Shown: piece after piece, positions 1 through 7,558 of the stretch
Position numbering within the stretch: position 1 is the first letter of the stretch
How the letters are laid out: the number at the start of each line of letters is the position of its first letter
NCBI RefSeq assembly: GCF_900604385.1
Contig: NZ_LR027382.1
Coordinates: 806,001-870,000 of the forward strand
Length of the DNA stretch: 64,000 bases
DNA from: Alistipes megaguti
GTDB taxonomy: Bacteria; Bacteroidota; Bacteroidia; Bacteroidales; Rikenellaceae
Direction: 5' to 3'
Notes under the pieces: generated by a model
Database searches by the model: none
Told to the model about the DNA's origin: nothing
The model's input: the letters and a program-made list of their open reading frames with translations, nothing else
Made by a program: the position numbers and the translations under genes

Positions 1-1
1 G

Positions 2-292
2 GTCTCGACCCTCGCCCGGACGCAGGTCGCCGCACTGCTCATCTCGGCAATGGTCATGCTGCTGCCCATTCTGATGCTCTCGGGGATGATCTTCCCGATC
101 GAGAATCTGCCGCGTTTCTTCCGGTGGGTATCGGCCGTCGTGCCGGCCCGCTGGTACATCGACGCCATGCGGCGGATGATGATCCAGGGTGCTTCGATGG
201 CCGACGTATGGGTGGACGGCGCCGTGCTGCTCGCAATGACCGGGCTGCTGCTCGGCGTATCGTTCCGCAAGTTCAACGACAAACTCGAATAA
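2..292 (+). CDS. ABC-2 type exporter permease, C-terminal part
   Basis: This is the 3' end of a gene that begins before the window. The frame is open from base 2 and ends in TAA. The visible 96 residues include a long hydrophobic stretch (LISAMVMLLPILMLSGMIFP region), then the IENLPRFFRWVSAVVPARWYIDAMR segment, typical of the last part of ABC-2 membrane proteins of the YbhS/YbhR/YhhJ kind, and a final membrane helix. The next permease starts 4 bases after the stop, so the two are almost certainly cotranscribed as subunits of one inner-membrane exporter. The ATPase and periplasmic adaptor genes are expected just upstream, outside the window. Substrate unknown. Confidence 0.85.
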   Translation, partial: VSTLARTQVAALLISAMVMLLPILMLSGMIFPIENLPRFFRWVSAVVPARWYIDAMRRMMIQGASMADVWVDGAVLLAMTGLLLGVSFRKFNDKLE

Positions 293-296
293 CTCA

Positions 297-1400
297 ATGA
301 GAGCCTTTTTCGTCCTGTTGCAGAAGGAGTTCCTGCAGATCCGGCGCAACCGGTTCCTGCCGCGGCTGATCGTTGTCTTCCCCATCATGGTGATGCTGGT
401 GTTGCCGCTGGTGATGACGATGGATGTCCGCCACGTCCGGGTTGCCGTCGTGGATCTGGACCGCTCGTCGACTTCGCAACGGCTGATTTCGCACCTCGGG
501 GCAACGACCTATTTCTCACTGGCAAACCGCTGCGCGCAATACAACGAAGCCCTGCATCTGCTGGAACACGGAGATGCGGACGTCATTCTGCAGATTCCGC
601 GGGAGTTCGAGCACGGCTGGATGGCCGGATCGCCGGACCGGATTCAGATTACGGCCAACGGGGTCAATGCAACCAAAGGGGCACTCGCCATGCAGTACCT
701 GCTGCAGTCCGTCGCCCGCACGCTGGGTGAAATCCGTGCCGAACAGAGTCCGGCTCCGACTTCGGAGTTGATTACGGTTCAGAACCGCTTCAACCCGACA
801 CTCGACTACCGTCACTACATGATTCCGGCACTGATGATCATGCTGTTTATCCTCATCTGCGGTTTTCTGCCGGCACTGAGTATTGTCGGCGAGAAGGAAC
901 GCGGCACGATCGAACAAATCAACGTCACCCCCGTCGGCCGGTTGACCTTCACCCTTTCGAAACTGATCCCCTACTGGCTCATCGGCCTCTTTGTACTGAC
1001 GGCAGCCATGGCAGTGGCCCGGCTGGTCTACGGACTTGCGCCGGCAGGCTCGGTCGGGGCGGTCTACCTCGGGGCGATGCTCTTCATACTGACCATTTCG
1101 GGATTCAGTCTGACCGTGGCGAACTTCTCGCAAACCATGCAGCAGACCATGTTCGTCATGTTCTTCTTCATCATGATCTTCGTACTGATGAGCGGACTGC
1201 TGACACCGATCGCCTCCATGCCGGAGTGGGCGCAGCGGATCACCTACGTACTGCCACCCCGGTATTTCGTCGAGATTCTGCGGGCGGTCTATCTGAAGGG
1301 GACAACCATTTTGGAATTGGGAACTTCATACATCGCCCTCGGCCTTTTCGCCCTGCTGTTCAATGGCCTGGCCGCAGTCACCTACCATAAGCGGCAATAG
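297..1400 (+). CDS. ABC-2 type exporter permease
   Basis: A 367-residue inner-membrane permease. A first transmembrane helix lies at about residues 24-42. It is followed by a large periplasmic domain (about 43-175, starting with VRVAVVDLDRS, typical of the family) and then five or six helices in the C-terminal half. The GEKERGTIEQINVTPV segment between helices is a hallmark of ABC2_membrane_3 proteins. The start is 4 bases after the preceding permease stop, so this is the second permease of the same transporter. In Bacteroidota such pairs usually follow TolC, HlyD-like and ATPase genes and export drugs or unknown small molecules. The substrate cannot be read from sequence. Confidence 0.88.
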   Translation: MRAFFVLLQKEFLQIRRNRFLPRLIVVFPIMVMLVLPLVMTMDVRHVRVAVVDLDRSSTSQRLISHLGATTYFSLANRCAQYNEALHLLEHGDADVILQIPREFEHGWMAGSPDRIQITANGVNATKGALAMQYLLQSVARTLGEIRAEQSPAPTSELITVQNRFNPTLDYRHYMIPALMIMLFILICGFLPALSIVGEKERGTIEQINVTPVGRLTFTLSKLIPYWLIGLFVLTAAMAVARLVYGLAPAGSVGAVYLGAMLFILTISGFSLTVANFSQTMQQTMFVMFFFIMIFVLMSGLLTPIASMPEWAQRITYVLPPRYFVEILRAVYLKGTTILELGTSYIALGLFALLFNGLAAVTYHKRQ

Positions 1401-1546
1401 GTGCAGGTCCGGGCCTAAGCCACATTCCATCAAGCAGCTAAAGGAGACATCCCGATCCATTCTTACGGACAGTATGGCGCAAAAAGCACGCCCGACAAAA
1501 GGACAACGATGCTACGAAGCAAATGATGCAGATCAGCGAAATAGAG
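1401..1546. other. Intergenic spacer after the ABC exporter
   Basis: No coding frame, tRNA or clear terminator is visible between the exporter stop and the palindrome at 1547. The short frames present have no start context and look accidental. Confidence 0.5.
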
Positions 1547-1594
1547 CTTAATCGTGACCTGTTTTCGGTCCGGGCAAAACAGGTCACGATTAAG
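1547..1594. repeat. Perfect 19-bp inverted repeat with 10-base loop
   Basis: The arms 1547-1565 and 1576-1594 are perfectly complementary (CTTAATCGTGACCTGTTTT and its complement) around the loop CGGTCCGGGC. No T-run follows on either strand, so it is not a standard intrinsic terminator, although it lies just downstream of the exporter operon and about 55 bases before a tRNA-derived scar. It could be a transcript-stabilising hairpin or a recombination-associated palindrome. Confidence 0.7.
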
Positions 1595-1650
1595 GCGTGA
1601 AATACTTGCTGCCTTTTGCTTTCTTTCTGGGTTTCTTTCTGGCCCCCTCT

Positions 1651-1678
1651 GGAGCAGAAAACGGGACTCGTACTCGCG
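1651..1678 (-). repeat. Degenerate tRNA-Gly 3'-end remnant (old attachment scar)
   Basis: The 28 bases from GGAGCAG to CTCGCG match the 3' end of tRNA-Gly at 9613-9640 and the copy at 1821-1848, with three substitutions. Nothing tRNA-like continues beyond the T-arm. This is best read as the attachment scar left by an earlier integration at the same tRNA. The 142 bases between it and the 1821 copy would then be the remains of a lost element. No gene is visible in those 142 bases. Confidence 0.6.
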
Positions 1679-1783
1679 TTGCGCACGAGTGATTCCGCGA
1701 ATTTTGGCAGACACCCCCGCCCCCTGGGAGAGGTGCTTTGAGATCACATGTGCCGAGTCCCTCATGCACCGGCATACAAAACA

Positions 1784-1821
1784 AAAGGGAGAGCCTTTCA
1801 GAGGTTCTCCCTTTTGTTTTG
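1784..1821. terminator. Bidirectional intrinsic terminator
   Basis: A long hairpin (AAAACAAAAGGGAGA... paired with ...TCTCCCTTTTGTTTT) with A/T-rich flanks. Read on the minus strand it sits directly after the tRNA-Gly-derived sequence at 1822-1925. This matches the arrangement of the intact tRNA-Gly, which also has a terminator directly downstream (9570-9604). Confidence 0.7.
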
Positions 1822-1925
1822 GAGCGGAAAACGGGACTCGGACCCGCGACCTCAACCTTGGCAAGGTTGCGCTCTCAAGCCCCCAAAACGCTACGCGTTT
1901 AGGGGTAACCAACTGAGCTATTTCC
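1822..1925 (-). pseudogene. Pseudo-tRNA-Gly(GCC) / attL with palindromic insertion
   Basis: On the minus strand this reads as almost a complete tRNA-Gly with anticodon GCC. The 54 bases at 1822-1875 are identical to the 3' part of the intact tRNA (9613-9666), and 1908-1925 match its D-arm and most of the 5' acceptor strand. The two differ by a 32-base insertion (1876-1907) between the D-loop and the anticodon stem, and by the first two acceptor bases (AA instead of GC), which abolish two acceptor pairs. The insertion is itself a hairpin: CCCCTAAACGC, loop GTA, GCGTTTTGGGG, with one T-T mismatch. It is interpreted as the left attachment site of the integrated element. It could not form a normal tRNA. 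Confidence 0.75.
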
Positions 1926-2235
1926 TTTTACGACGATTTTTTCGAATGTGTTTTACCTCGTTTTTCGCATTGGTTAAACGGATGGTTAAACATTTGCGTC
2001 TGTCTGCTGGTTTGTAAATGATTGTTAATTAGAGAATTGTTTAACAGGCTAAATAAGTTCTATAACACGTTCTTTTTTGTTATTCATTGGCATAGTGAAT
2101 TTATGGTTTTCAAATAAAAATTCCCGACCGTTAAGCCGAGAATTTATGTTTGTCTACTGAAAGCAAAGAAAAAAAGCCGCATTTTCTTGGCTCTCCTTAT
2201 CCTTTATGGATACGATGCAATCCAACTACATCAAG
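1926..2235. other. Left end of the element, non-coding
   Basis: AT-rich stretch between the pseudo-tRNA and the first element gene. I see no convincing reading frame. It may hold integrase arm-binding sites, but no repeated motif is obvious. Confidence 0.45.
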
Positions 2236-2517
2236 TTATTTCGTAAATTGCATCAGATATTTTTCGCAGAATCCTGCTAACGGGAATTTCATCACCTCTT
2301 CCCGTCCGTCGGGCGTTGTGTATTGGATTAGTATTGTATCGGCTTTTACATGGTAATCGAACAGATTTACCCGTTCATCCGTTCCCTCTATTCCGACCTC
2401 GTTCTGTGTCATTATGCCGATTATCCCGTCCATCTCTTTAAGTTCGCACTTTCATCCGAATAGGTAGCGCCGATTCTTTGCAAGGATAATTTCGACGTGC
2501 TTTGTTATGTCTGCCAT
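2236..2517 (-). pseudogene. Small unknown protein interrupted by one in-frame TGA
   Basis: Read from ATG at 2515-2517 the frame gives 93 residues ending at TAA (2236-2238), interrupted only by TGA at codon 22 (2452-2454). The parts before (MADITKHVEIILAKNRRYLFG) and after (KCELKEMDGIIGIMTQNEVG) look like one continuous protein, and Trp at the TGA would read naturally. Reinitiation at the internal ATG (2433) would give a 65-residue protein. Composition and the TTPDGREEVM segment look genuinely coding. I do not recognise the family or assign a function. It is the last minus-strand gene before the left attachment site. See the helicase-like gene at 4278-6089 for the same pattern. Confidence 0.6.
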
Positions 2518-2755
2518 ATTAGGGGCAAACACATAAATAAATGTTTCGGGATATATTCCGTCTTTGAGCTTCTCGACGAGCAAAGCTATTCCCTCTGTCG
2601 GGCTTCATCTGACCGTCTTTTGAATGATCTGCCTATCTTCCCAGGTTTCGGACTTTCATTCTGTTTTTGGTTGTTTGTATCTGTTCATATTGCGCAAAAT
2701 GTTATGTTGTTTTTATCTTCATAAAGATAAGATTATTAACGAAATAAACAAAATA

Positions 2756-2820
2756 AAAAAGTGACAAACTCTGCAAAAGGGTCTTATAGATTAACCTTTT
2801 CACAAAGTCTGTCACTTTTC
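2756..2820. terminator. Imperfect long hairpin after the lipoprotein gene
   Basis: AAAAAGTGACA...GCAAAAGG pairs imperfectly with CCTTTTCAC...TGTCACTTTTT. On the minus strand it lies 17 bases after the lipoprotein stop and the 3' arm runs into T-rich sequence, consistent with an intrinsic terminator. Confidence 0.6.
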
Positions 2821-2836
2821 ATTCGACAAGCGTAAA

Positions 2837-3304
2837 TCAGATTTTCTTAAATGTATATGTTATTGCTGCTTTATAACTGTCATCGTCTATTTCCTCGAAA
2901 AGGACGAGTTGCGTTTTTGTTAATTGTTCGATTTTAAATGTCCCATTATATTCGTATTCTTGGGGAATTGTCAAAACATCATTTGAGATAGAATATTTTA
3001 AGGACCATTCTTCCTGCAATTGGTTGTTTTCATAATAATTAAAACTTTTATATGTGCCCGATCCATCCTCATTGAATGTATAGGTGTAATAGAACCCGTA
3101 ATCGTCGTTCACATCATCGATCGGATAGGTTATATCCTTATCGAATTTACCCTCTCCTGGCACAATTTCATAGCCGACCTCACGTGTAATCTGCCATGTT
3201 CCGACGATCGACGCATCTTTGTTATCGTCCTTGTCATCATCGGAGCATGCCGAAAACGAGACTGCCGCAAACAGAGCGGCCGCAAAGAAAAACAACTTTT
3301 TCAT
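2837..3304 (-). CDS. Lipocalin-like surface lipoprotein
   Basis: A 155-residue protein with a type II signal peptide (MKKLFFFAAALFAAVSFSAC) and Cys20 as the lipid-anchor residue. It is followed by SDDDKDD, the acidic run that acts as a surface-export signal in Bacteroidota. The mature part (SIVGTWQITREVG at about 33-45, then alternating strands such as YYTYTFNEDGSGTY and ALTYTFKKI-like ends) resembles the small lipocalin-like families common in Bacteroidales. Ligand unknown. It is a cargo gene of the tRNA-Gly element, and unlike its neighbours it is intact. The terminator-like hairpin at 2756-2820 follows it. Confidence 0.8.
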   Translation of the reverse strand: MKKLFFFAAALFAAVSFSACSDDDKDDNKDASIVGTWQITREVGYEIVPGEGKFDKDITYPIDDVNDDYGFYYTYTFNEDGSGTYKSFNYYENNQLQEEWSLKYSISNDVLTIPQEYEYNGTFKIEQLTKTQLVLFEEIDDDSYKAAITYTFKKI

Positions 3305-3401
3305 CGTTGCAATAAGTTTTTGTTTGTCGTCCCAGCACCTGTACGACGGTTAAAGTTTGGGTTTAAAGAAACAGAAAGCGTGATGCTGAACGCCTATTCA
3401 C

Positions 3402-3529
3402 ACTTGCAGGTCGTAGGAAACCTTGGTAGATAAATAAGCAACAACACCACGCCGTATCCATGAAAGGATATGACGCGGCAAGATGTCAGCCATTCTCTCT
3501 ACCTTTTCGAATTTCCTACGTTCGCAAGT
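3402..3529. ncRNA. Possible structured RNA or small inverted-repeat element
   Basis: Within the 414-base gap 3305-3718, the outer arms 3402-3430 and 3498-3529 pair in three helices: ACTTGC with GCAAGT (6 bp), CGTAGGAAA with TTTCCTACG (9 bp) and GGTAGA with TCTACC (6 bp), separated by small internal loops. Inside, CACGCCGTATCC pairs mostly with GGATATGACGCG around ATGAAA. No coding frame fits. It could be a non-coding RNA, or a MITE-like element with terminal inverted repeats of about 30 bp, although I see no flanking target duplication. The rest of the gap holds nothing I can identify. Confidence 0.45.
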
Positions 3530-3718
3530 CGAGAACAAGCTACACTCTCCGTGTATTCAATATGTTACTGCAAAAGTAACACATTCGGCGGAAAATGCAA
3601 AACACCTTGCCCATTCGGGTGTTGTTGCCGTTTAAATTTGCTGTAAAATTCTTGAAAACAAAGTTTCTATCCAATAGTTGGGAGTATGGAATCGAAACTT
3701 TATTAGTTGTAAGTTGGG

Positions 3719-4015
3719 CTAATCCCCACCGCAAATTTCCTGCATGACGTGATCCATGTAAATGGCCTGCCCGCTTGACATTCGTCCCCACCAATGGCAG
3801 CCCAGTTCGTCGATGACGGTTTCGCCCTGTTCTCTCAACCGATCGGCCAGCCACGGTGTGACCAACCACCATTCCAACACCTCCTCCCCATTAAAGGGAT
3901 AGATGTACTCTTCGTCGATTCGTCCTGCTTGGATTAACTCGTCGATTACTGAACTTTGTCCCCACAGGACATGGATGTCTGCCATTTGCTTGGCTTTTTC
4001 TTGTGTGTCGTACAT
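3719..4015 (-). CDS. Unknown protein of the element, 98 aa
   Basis: A 98-residue acidic protein (MYDTQEKAKQMADIHVLWGQ...) ending in TAG. It has six Trp residues, all encoded by TGG, in the motifs EWWLVTPW and CHWWGRM. Regularly spaced acidic and aromatic residues and a sensible start suggest a real gene. No signal peptide or membrane segment is seen. I do not recognise a family. It lies between the lipoprotein and the interrupted helicase on the same strand, and matters as a comparison for codon use: this gene shows no in-frame TGA. Confidence 0.65.
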   Translation of the reverse strand: MYDTQEKAKQMADIHVLWGQSSVIDELIQAGRIDEEYIYPFNGEEVLEWWLVTPWLADRLREQGETVIDELGCHWWGRMSSGQAIYMDHVMQEICGGD

Positions 4016-4227
4016 AGCGATTTGAGTATATGTTTGTCACATATACGCTGTAATCCAACTATATATAATCTCAATAATGCTATGCGGAGAATTGGTTTCA
4101 GGCTTAAACAGGGGTGGCCTGTTTTATGTGGAATCCCATTATAAGGGATAGGCAATAATTTCGTTTTCCATCAGAAAAGGGGGCGGGACGAAAAACAGGG
4201 ATTGTCCGCACGTGATGTTCGTCGGCA

Positions 4228-4252
4228 GGTGGTCGGGCGAAGCCCGGCCACC
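4228..4252. terminator. GC-rich hairpin downstream of the helicase-like gene
   Basis: GGTGGTCGGGC, loop GAA, GCCCGGCCACC: an 11-bp stem with one G-U pair. On the minus strand it lies 26 bases after the extended stop of the helicase-like gene (4278). There is no clear T-run, so it may be a transcript-end hairpin or part of an origin or transfer site. Confidence 0.4.
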
Positions 4253-4277
4253 GCTTCGCGGGGCCGTGGCTCGCCCT

Positions 4278-6089
4278 CTATCTTCTCACGAACTTGTCCC
4301 TGATAATTGTCACACACGCCGTCGGTTTACCCTCTATTCGTGTCGGTGCGTCCTTAATCTCGTATCATTGTGCGAGGTCTGTCGCTTTGGCCTTTCGTTG
4401 CAGACCTAGCGTGTCGTAAATCTCCTGCAAGCGTTCTTTCGCCTTGTTTTTGGCAATCGGCGTCTGCTTCTGAAATGCGGCGTTTATCATCTTCACGATT
4501 TTATAGTCGTCGCCGATTGAAAGCCCCTTTACCAACTCTCGGCGGATGTTGCCGACATGATATTTCAACGCCTGTACTTTGGCCGTTCCCAACTCGTCGT
4601 AAGCCTGCTTTACCAGCGGATGCCGCTGTTCTATCACGGCGCATAATTCGGCAGGGCTTTCCACCACGAAAAATTGCTCGGTCATTGTTTTCAGTCGGCA
4701 GTATTCGTCGAACAACTCCCGAAAAGTAGTCCGCGCCGAAGGATTGGCCGCAAGGCGTTCCACGACCTTGCTGTATGTCTGCACTGTTACCTTATAGCCG
4801 TTTCGTTGCAGTTCGTCGGTAAGGTTTACATAGGTCGCGTAAATATGTCGGCTTATCTTAAAGTTTACGATGTCCATGTTGGCGAGGTTCTTTTCCACGA
4901 TAAGGCGGTTATTGACTATCCGCACATATTGTTCGTTGATGTAGGGAATCTTCGATAAGGTTTTAACCCGTGTAGCTTCACTCAGCGAGTTTATCTCGGC
5001 GGCATAGCTTTCGGCTTCGGCAAGTGTCCGCTGGGTAGCCGCAACAAATTCGTCGAGCGTTACGGCCTTGCTATATTTGGTCGTGGAATAGACGTGCACG
5101 ATTTGCGCCTTGTAACGGGAATCTCGGATGCGTCCGCATATCTGCGTGAAGAGCGTTGAAATATCCAACAGCGTGTGCGCCTTTCGTCCGTCGCTGACGA
5201 TGAATGTAACGCCGTCGGGGTCGAAGATGTCGCACCCCTCGAAGCAGGTCGAGGTGTAGAAGTTTATCTTCTTCGCAGGGTCGGAGGGCTGGCCGATGGG
5301 ATAATCTTTGCCTAATTTGCGCTGGTTCTCCTGCCTGCTCTCCCCGCTCGTGGAACAGACTATCTTAACGGCTTCGGGTGCGAGTTTGAGCGTGTCGATG
5401 ACCTTTGCGATAAATTCCACGCTGTTGACGAAGATATGCAGGTTGTAGGGCAATTCGTCGCGCAGGACTTTGACGCACTCCGAGACGACGTATTTGTCGG
5501 GCTTGTTGGTCTGTCGCGAACGTACTTTGACCTCCGTAAGGTCGGGTCAGTCGATTTCGCAGGTCGGCAGGTGTCGCAGTTCCTCCAAAATGTATTCCCG
5601 CTCTATGGGTGTCGCTGTCATATATGTTGCCTTATTGAATTTAGCGGCTTCTACAAGTAAATTCTTAATGGCATTATGTCGGAACGAATAGGAGTTGAAC
5701 AGCACGTGCCACTCGTCCACCAGCAGGAACAGCTCTTTGTAAGGGTCTATGCCGATGCTCTGTAAAGCGGAAACGACACGTGGCAGGGAATCGTAAGTCG
5801 TGGCTATCTTTAAGGGGGAATGGGTGCGGGCGAATTGCGTGATGTCCCACTCGGTAATATCTTCGTATACACCCAACACCTCTATATCGTCGGTGCGGCA
5901 GACGGTTTTGTTTTTCACCAATGCCACGTAAGGCATAGCGATAAGGGTGGGAATGGAATTGCGGATTGCTAGTTCGGTAGCCCCGCACCCCGTCTTTTTC
6001 TTGTTAAAAAGACAATTCGCGGGAATTTCGGTCATAAAGTCCCGAAGTAAGTTTGCACCTTTGGGTGCGTCGATGGTTCAGTTTTGCAT
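4278..6089 (-). pseudogene. Helicase-like gene carrying three in-frame TGA codons
   Basis: A single 604-codon frame from ATG at 6087-6089 to TAG at 4278-4280. It is broken only by TGA at codon 4 (6078-6080), codon 181 (5547-5549) and codon 575 (4365-4367). The protein has superfamily 2 helicase features: a P-loop-like segment TGCGATELAI, lacking the usual Lys; a motif II of VDEWH; TATPI as motif III; and QICGRIRD as motif VI. Local sequence is continuous across each TGA (MQN-TIDAPKG, CEID-PDLTEV, ATDLAQ-YEIKDAP), and Trp fits each place. Two other Trp codons are TGG. If TGA always stops, the largest products are a 162-residue N-terminal piece (from ATG 6035) and a 362-residue C-terminal piece (from ATG 5453). 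It is either a decayed gene or one that needs TGA readthrough. Confidence 0.7.
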
Positions 6090-6619
6090 AAGTAATTCGT
6101 TTTTAGTGAAATAAAATCTGTAATTATTTTTAATCTTGTATTGTTATTATTAAAGAGAAAGTCCATTTCGGAATCAAAAAATATTACACTCGGAAATAAG
6201 AAAAAGAGGCGCTGAAAAACACCTCCCGATTATGGACGGACCCGACATTCGGACTACTCCTTTTTCATATTATAAAGATAGCACCTTTTTTATTGGGAAC
6301 AAAGGTCGGACAGCAATTAATCCGAACATTTTTATCTATGTCTTAGATGGCTTTATAGGGGGCTTTGCGAGGTGTCGGAGTGTGTTCGACCAGCCGAAAA
6401 CCTGCGAAAAGTCCTTATTAGCGGAAATTCGCACGCTTCATTGTTCTAAAACACCTCCCGATGCGTGTAAAAAAGTCTTATCAAGGGGTTTTGAACCGCT
6501 TTATTGTTCTGTTATTCTCCCGAAACATGCGTTTCAAGTGTTATTAGTAACTTTTACTTGGCGGCGAGGTGTTATTTACAACCGAAAATGTTAAATTTGG
6601 GTATTAAAACCATCTGACA
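6090..6619. other. Repeat-containing non-coding region between divergent genes
   Basis: This 530-base AT-rich region separates the helicase-like gene (minus) from the 266-residue gene (plus). It holds the 61-base module repeated at 6407-6467 and 6471-6531. Short motifs also recur: AACACCTCCCGAT at 6222 and 6449, and its inverted relatives GCGAGGTGT near 6367 and 6555. The 120-codon frame at 6232-6594 follows these repeats and does not look like a protein. Divergent promoters, an origin or a transfer site are possible. Confidence 0.5.
6407..6531. repeat. Two imperfect 61-bp direct repeats
   Basis: Unit A 6407-6467 and unit B 6471-6531 start with AAAAGTC, share CGCTT(C/T)ATTGTTCT in the middle and CTCCCGA...ATGCG at the end, and repeat with a period of 64 bases. 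Divergence is moderate, so the repeat is old or under only partial constraint. Confidence 0.55.
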
Positions 6620-7420
6620 ATGAGCACGAAGATAGAATATGAGGACGGCTCGGTCTATTTCGAACCCGAACCGAGCGAAACCGAGAATTTGGAGTATGTC
6701 TATTTGCTCTGCGATGATTATGAGAACGGCGGCTATTATCCGTACCGTTTTTTCAACCGCATGTGCAACGGACTAATCAAGGCCCCTTTCAGCAGGTTGC
6801 AGTTTATGAACAACGACGAAATCGTGTCCACTTTGGAGGGGTACGAATTGGATGCGGAGAAATTTTGGATGGCGGTGCTCTTTATCTATGATTGGGCCGA
6901 GAATCAGTTTGTCAAATGCGTCGATATAAAATCCCGTTCGCACGGGATGCTGTTACGGGAGTTGCTCGGCAAGTTGGGCGACGATATGGGCGATGTGACG
7001 ATTCAGATTCGCAAGGGGCGCAAGAACTTGGACGTACACCCGATGATTAAGCGGGATATGATTGACGCCCTGCACGCCAAATTGGAGGAGTTGAAGCGGA
7101 AAGGAGCGGACAACCTCTTTGCTTACCGTTCGGAGGACTTCAAGGCGGATTATCCCGTACTGTCCTATAAGATGTATTTCGCTACGGAGCGGTTGCGGGA
7201 GCTGTTCGCGGCTTTGGAACGATGCAGGAGGATAGGGAAACCCAAACGGCGCAAAGGGTCGCTCGTGTCCTATAACAGGATGTTGCTGTTCGCCCGTATC
7301 GTCTATATGTTCCGTTACACGGACAACCCCGCATTTTTGGACAGCGACGACCCGCTGAAAGGGATAATGAAAGATTATAGGGGCAAAATTCCGCAGACAC
7401 TCTCGGCAATCTACGACTGA
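6620..7420 (+). CDS. Unknown protein of the element, 266 aa
   Basis: A 266-residue soluble protein, MSTKIEYEDGSVYFEPEPSE..., acidic and aromatic at the N-terminus (ENLEYVYLLCDDYENGGYYPY). A charged helical middle (about 125-160, HAKLEELKRKGADNLF) follows, and a basic patch near 200-215 (CRRIGKPKRRKGS) suggests nucleic-acid contact. No signal peptide or membrane helix. An in-frame TAA lies shortly upstream, so the ATG at 6620 is the natural start. I do not recognise the family. Its position on the plus strand, opposite the helicase-like gene and upstream of the 174-residue gene, suggests an element-maintenance role, but that is only inference. Confidence 0.7.
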   Translation: MSTKIEYEDGSVYFEPEPSETENLEYVYLLCDDYENGGYYPYRFFNRMCNGLIKAPFSRLQFMNNDEIVSTLEGYELDAEKFWMAVLFIYDWAENQFVKCVDIKSRSHGMLLRELLGKLGDDMGDVTIQIRKGRKNLDVHPMIKRDMIDALHAKLEELKRKGADNLFAYRSEDFKADYPVLSYKMYFATERLRELFAALERCRRIGKPKRRKGSLVSYNRMLLFARIVYMFRYTDNPAFLDSDDPLKGIMKDYRGKIPQTLSAIYD

Positions 7421-7426
7421 GGAAAA

Positions 7427-7558
7427 GGGAGGGGGAAAGCGCTGGTTTTTTCCTCCTTAAAGACGGGACGAAATCGCAGTATGTTTGCAGTGTCAAGCCG
7501 AACGGATGACCTGCGACCCACATGGGCAAGGCGAGCAGAAAAACCAACGCCCCTCCCT
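7427..7558 (+). ncRNA. Inverted-repeat region, possible structured RNA or leader
   Basis: The gap between the 266- and 174-residue genes is closed by an inverted repeat. The left arm, from about 7427 (GGGAGGGGGAAAGCGCTGGTTTTT), pairs with the right arm ending at 7558 (GAAAAACCAACGCCCCTCCC), with a small mismatch in the middle. Inside, TCGCAG (7474-7479) can pair with CTGCGA (7511-7516). The ribosome binding site AAGGAG of the next gene follows directly at 7559-7566. It could be a cis-acting leader controlling the 174-residue gene or an independent RNA. Confidence 0.45.

Noticed and set aside
1822..1925. Functional tRNA-Gly with an intron
   Set aside because: The insertion is in the D-arm, not the anticodon loop, it lacks group I or II intron features, and two acceptor pairs are lost.
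2497..2724. 75-codon plus-strand frame
   Set aside because: It overlaps the start of the better supported minus-strand gene (2236-2517) and lacks start context.
3402..3529. Retron-type msr-msd RNA
   Set aside because: Inverted ends are present, but no reverse transcriptase gene lies in the element or anywhere in the window.
2236..6089. Complete reassignment of TGA to Trp in the element
   Set aside because: The lipoprotein, the 266-residue gene and the integrase end in TGA before terminators or structured regions, and TGG is common in the same genes. Only partial readthrough or decay remains possible.
6232..6594. 120-codon plus-strand frame in the element
   Set aside because: It runs through the 61-bp repeats in shifting phase and its translation shows no domain-like pattern. 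A non-coding repeat region explains it better.
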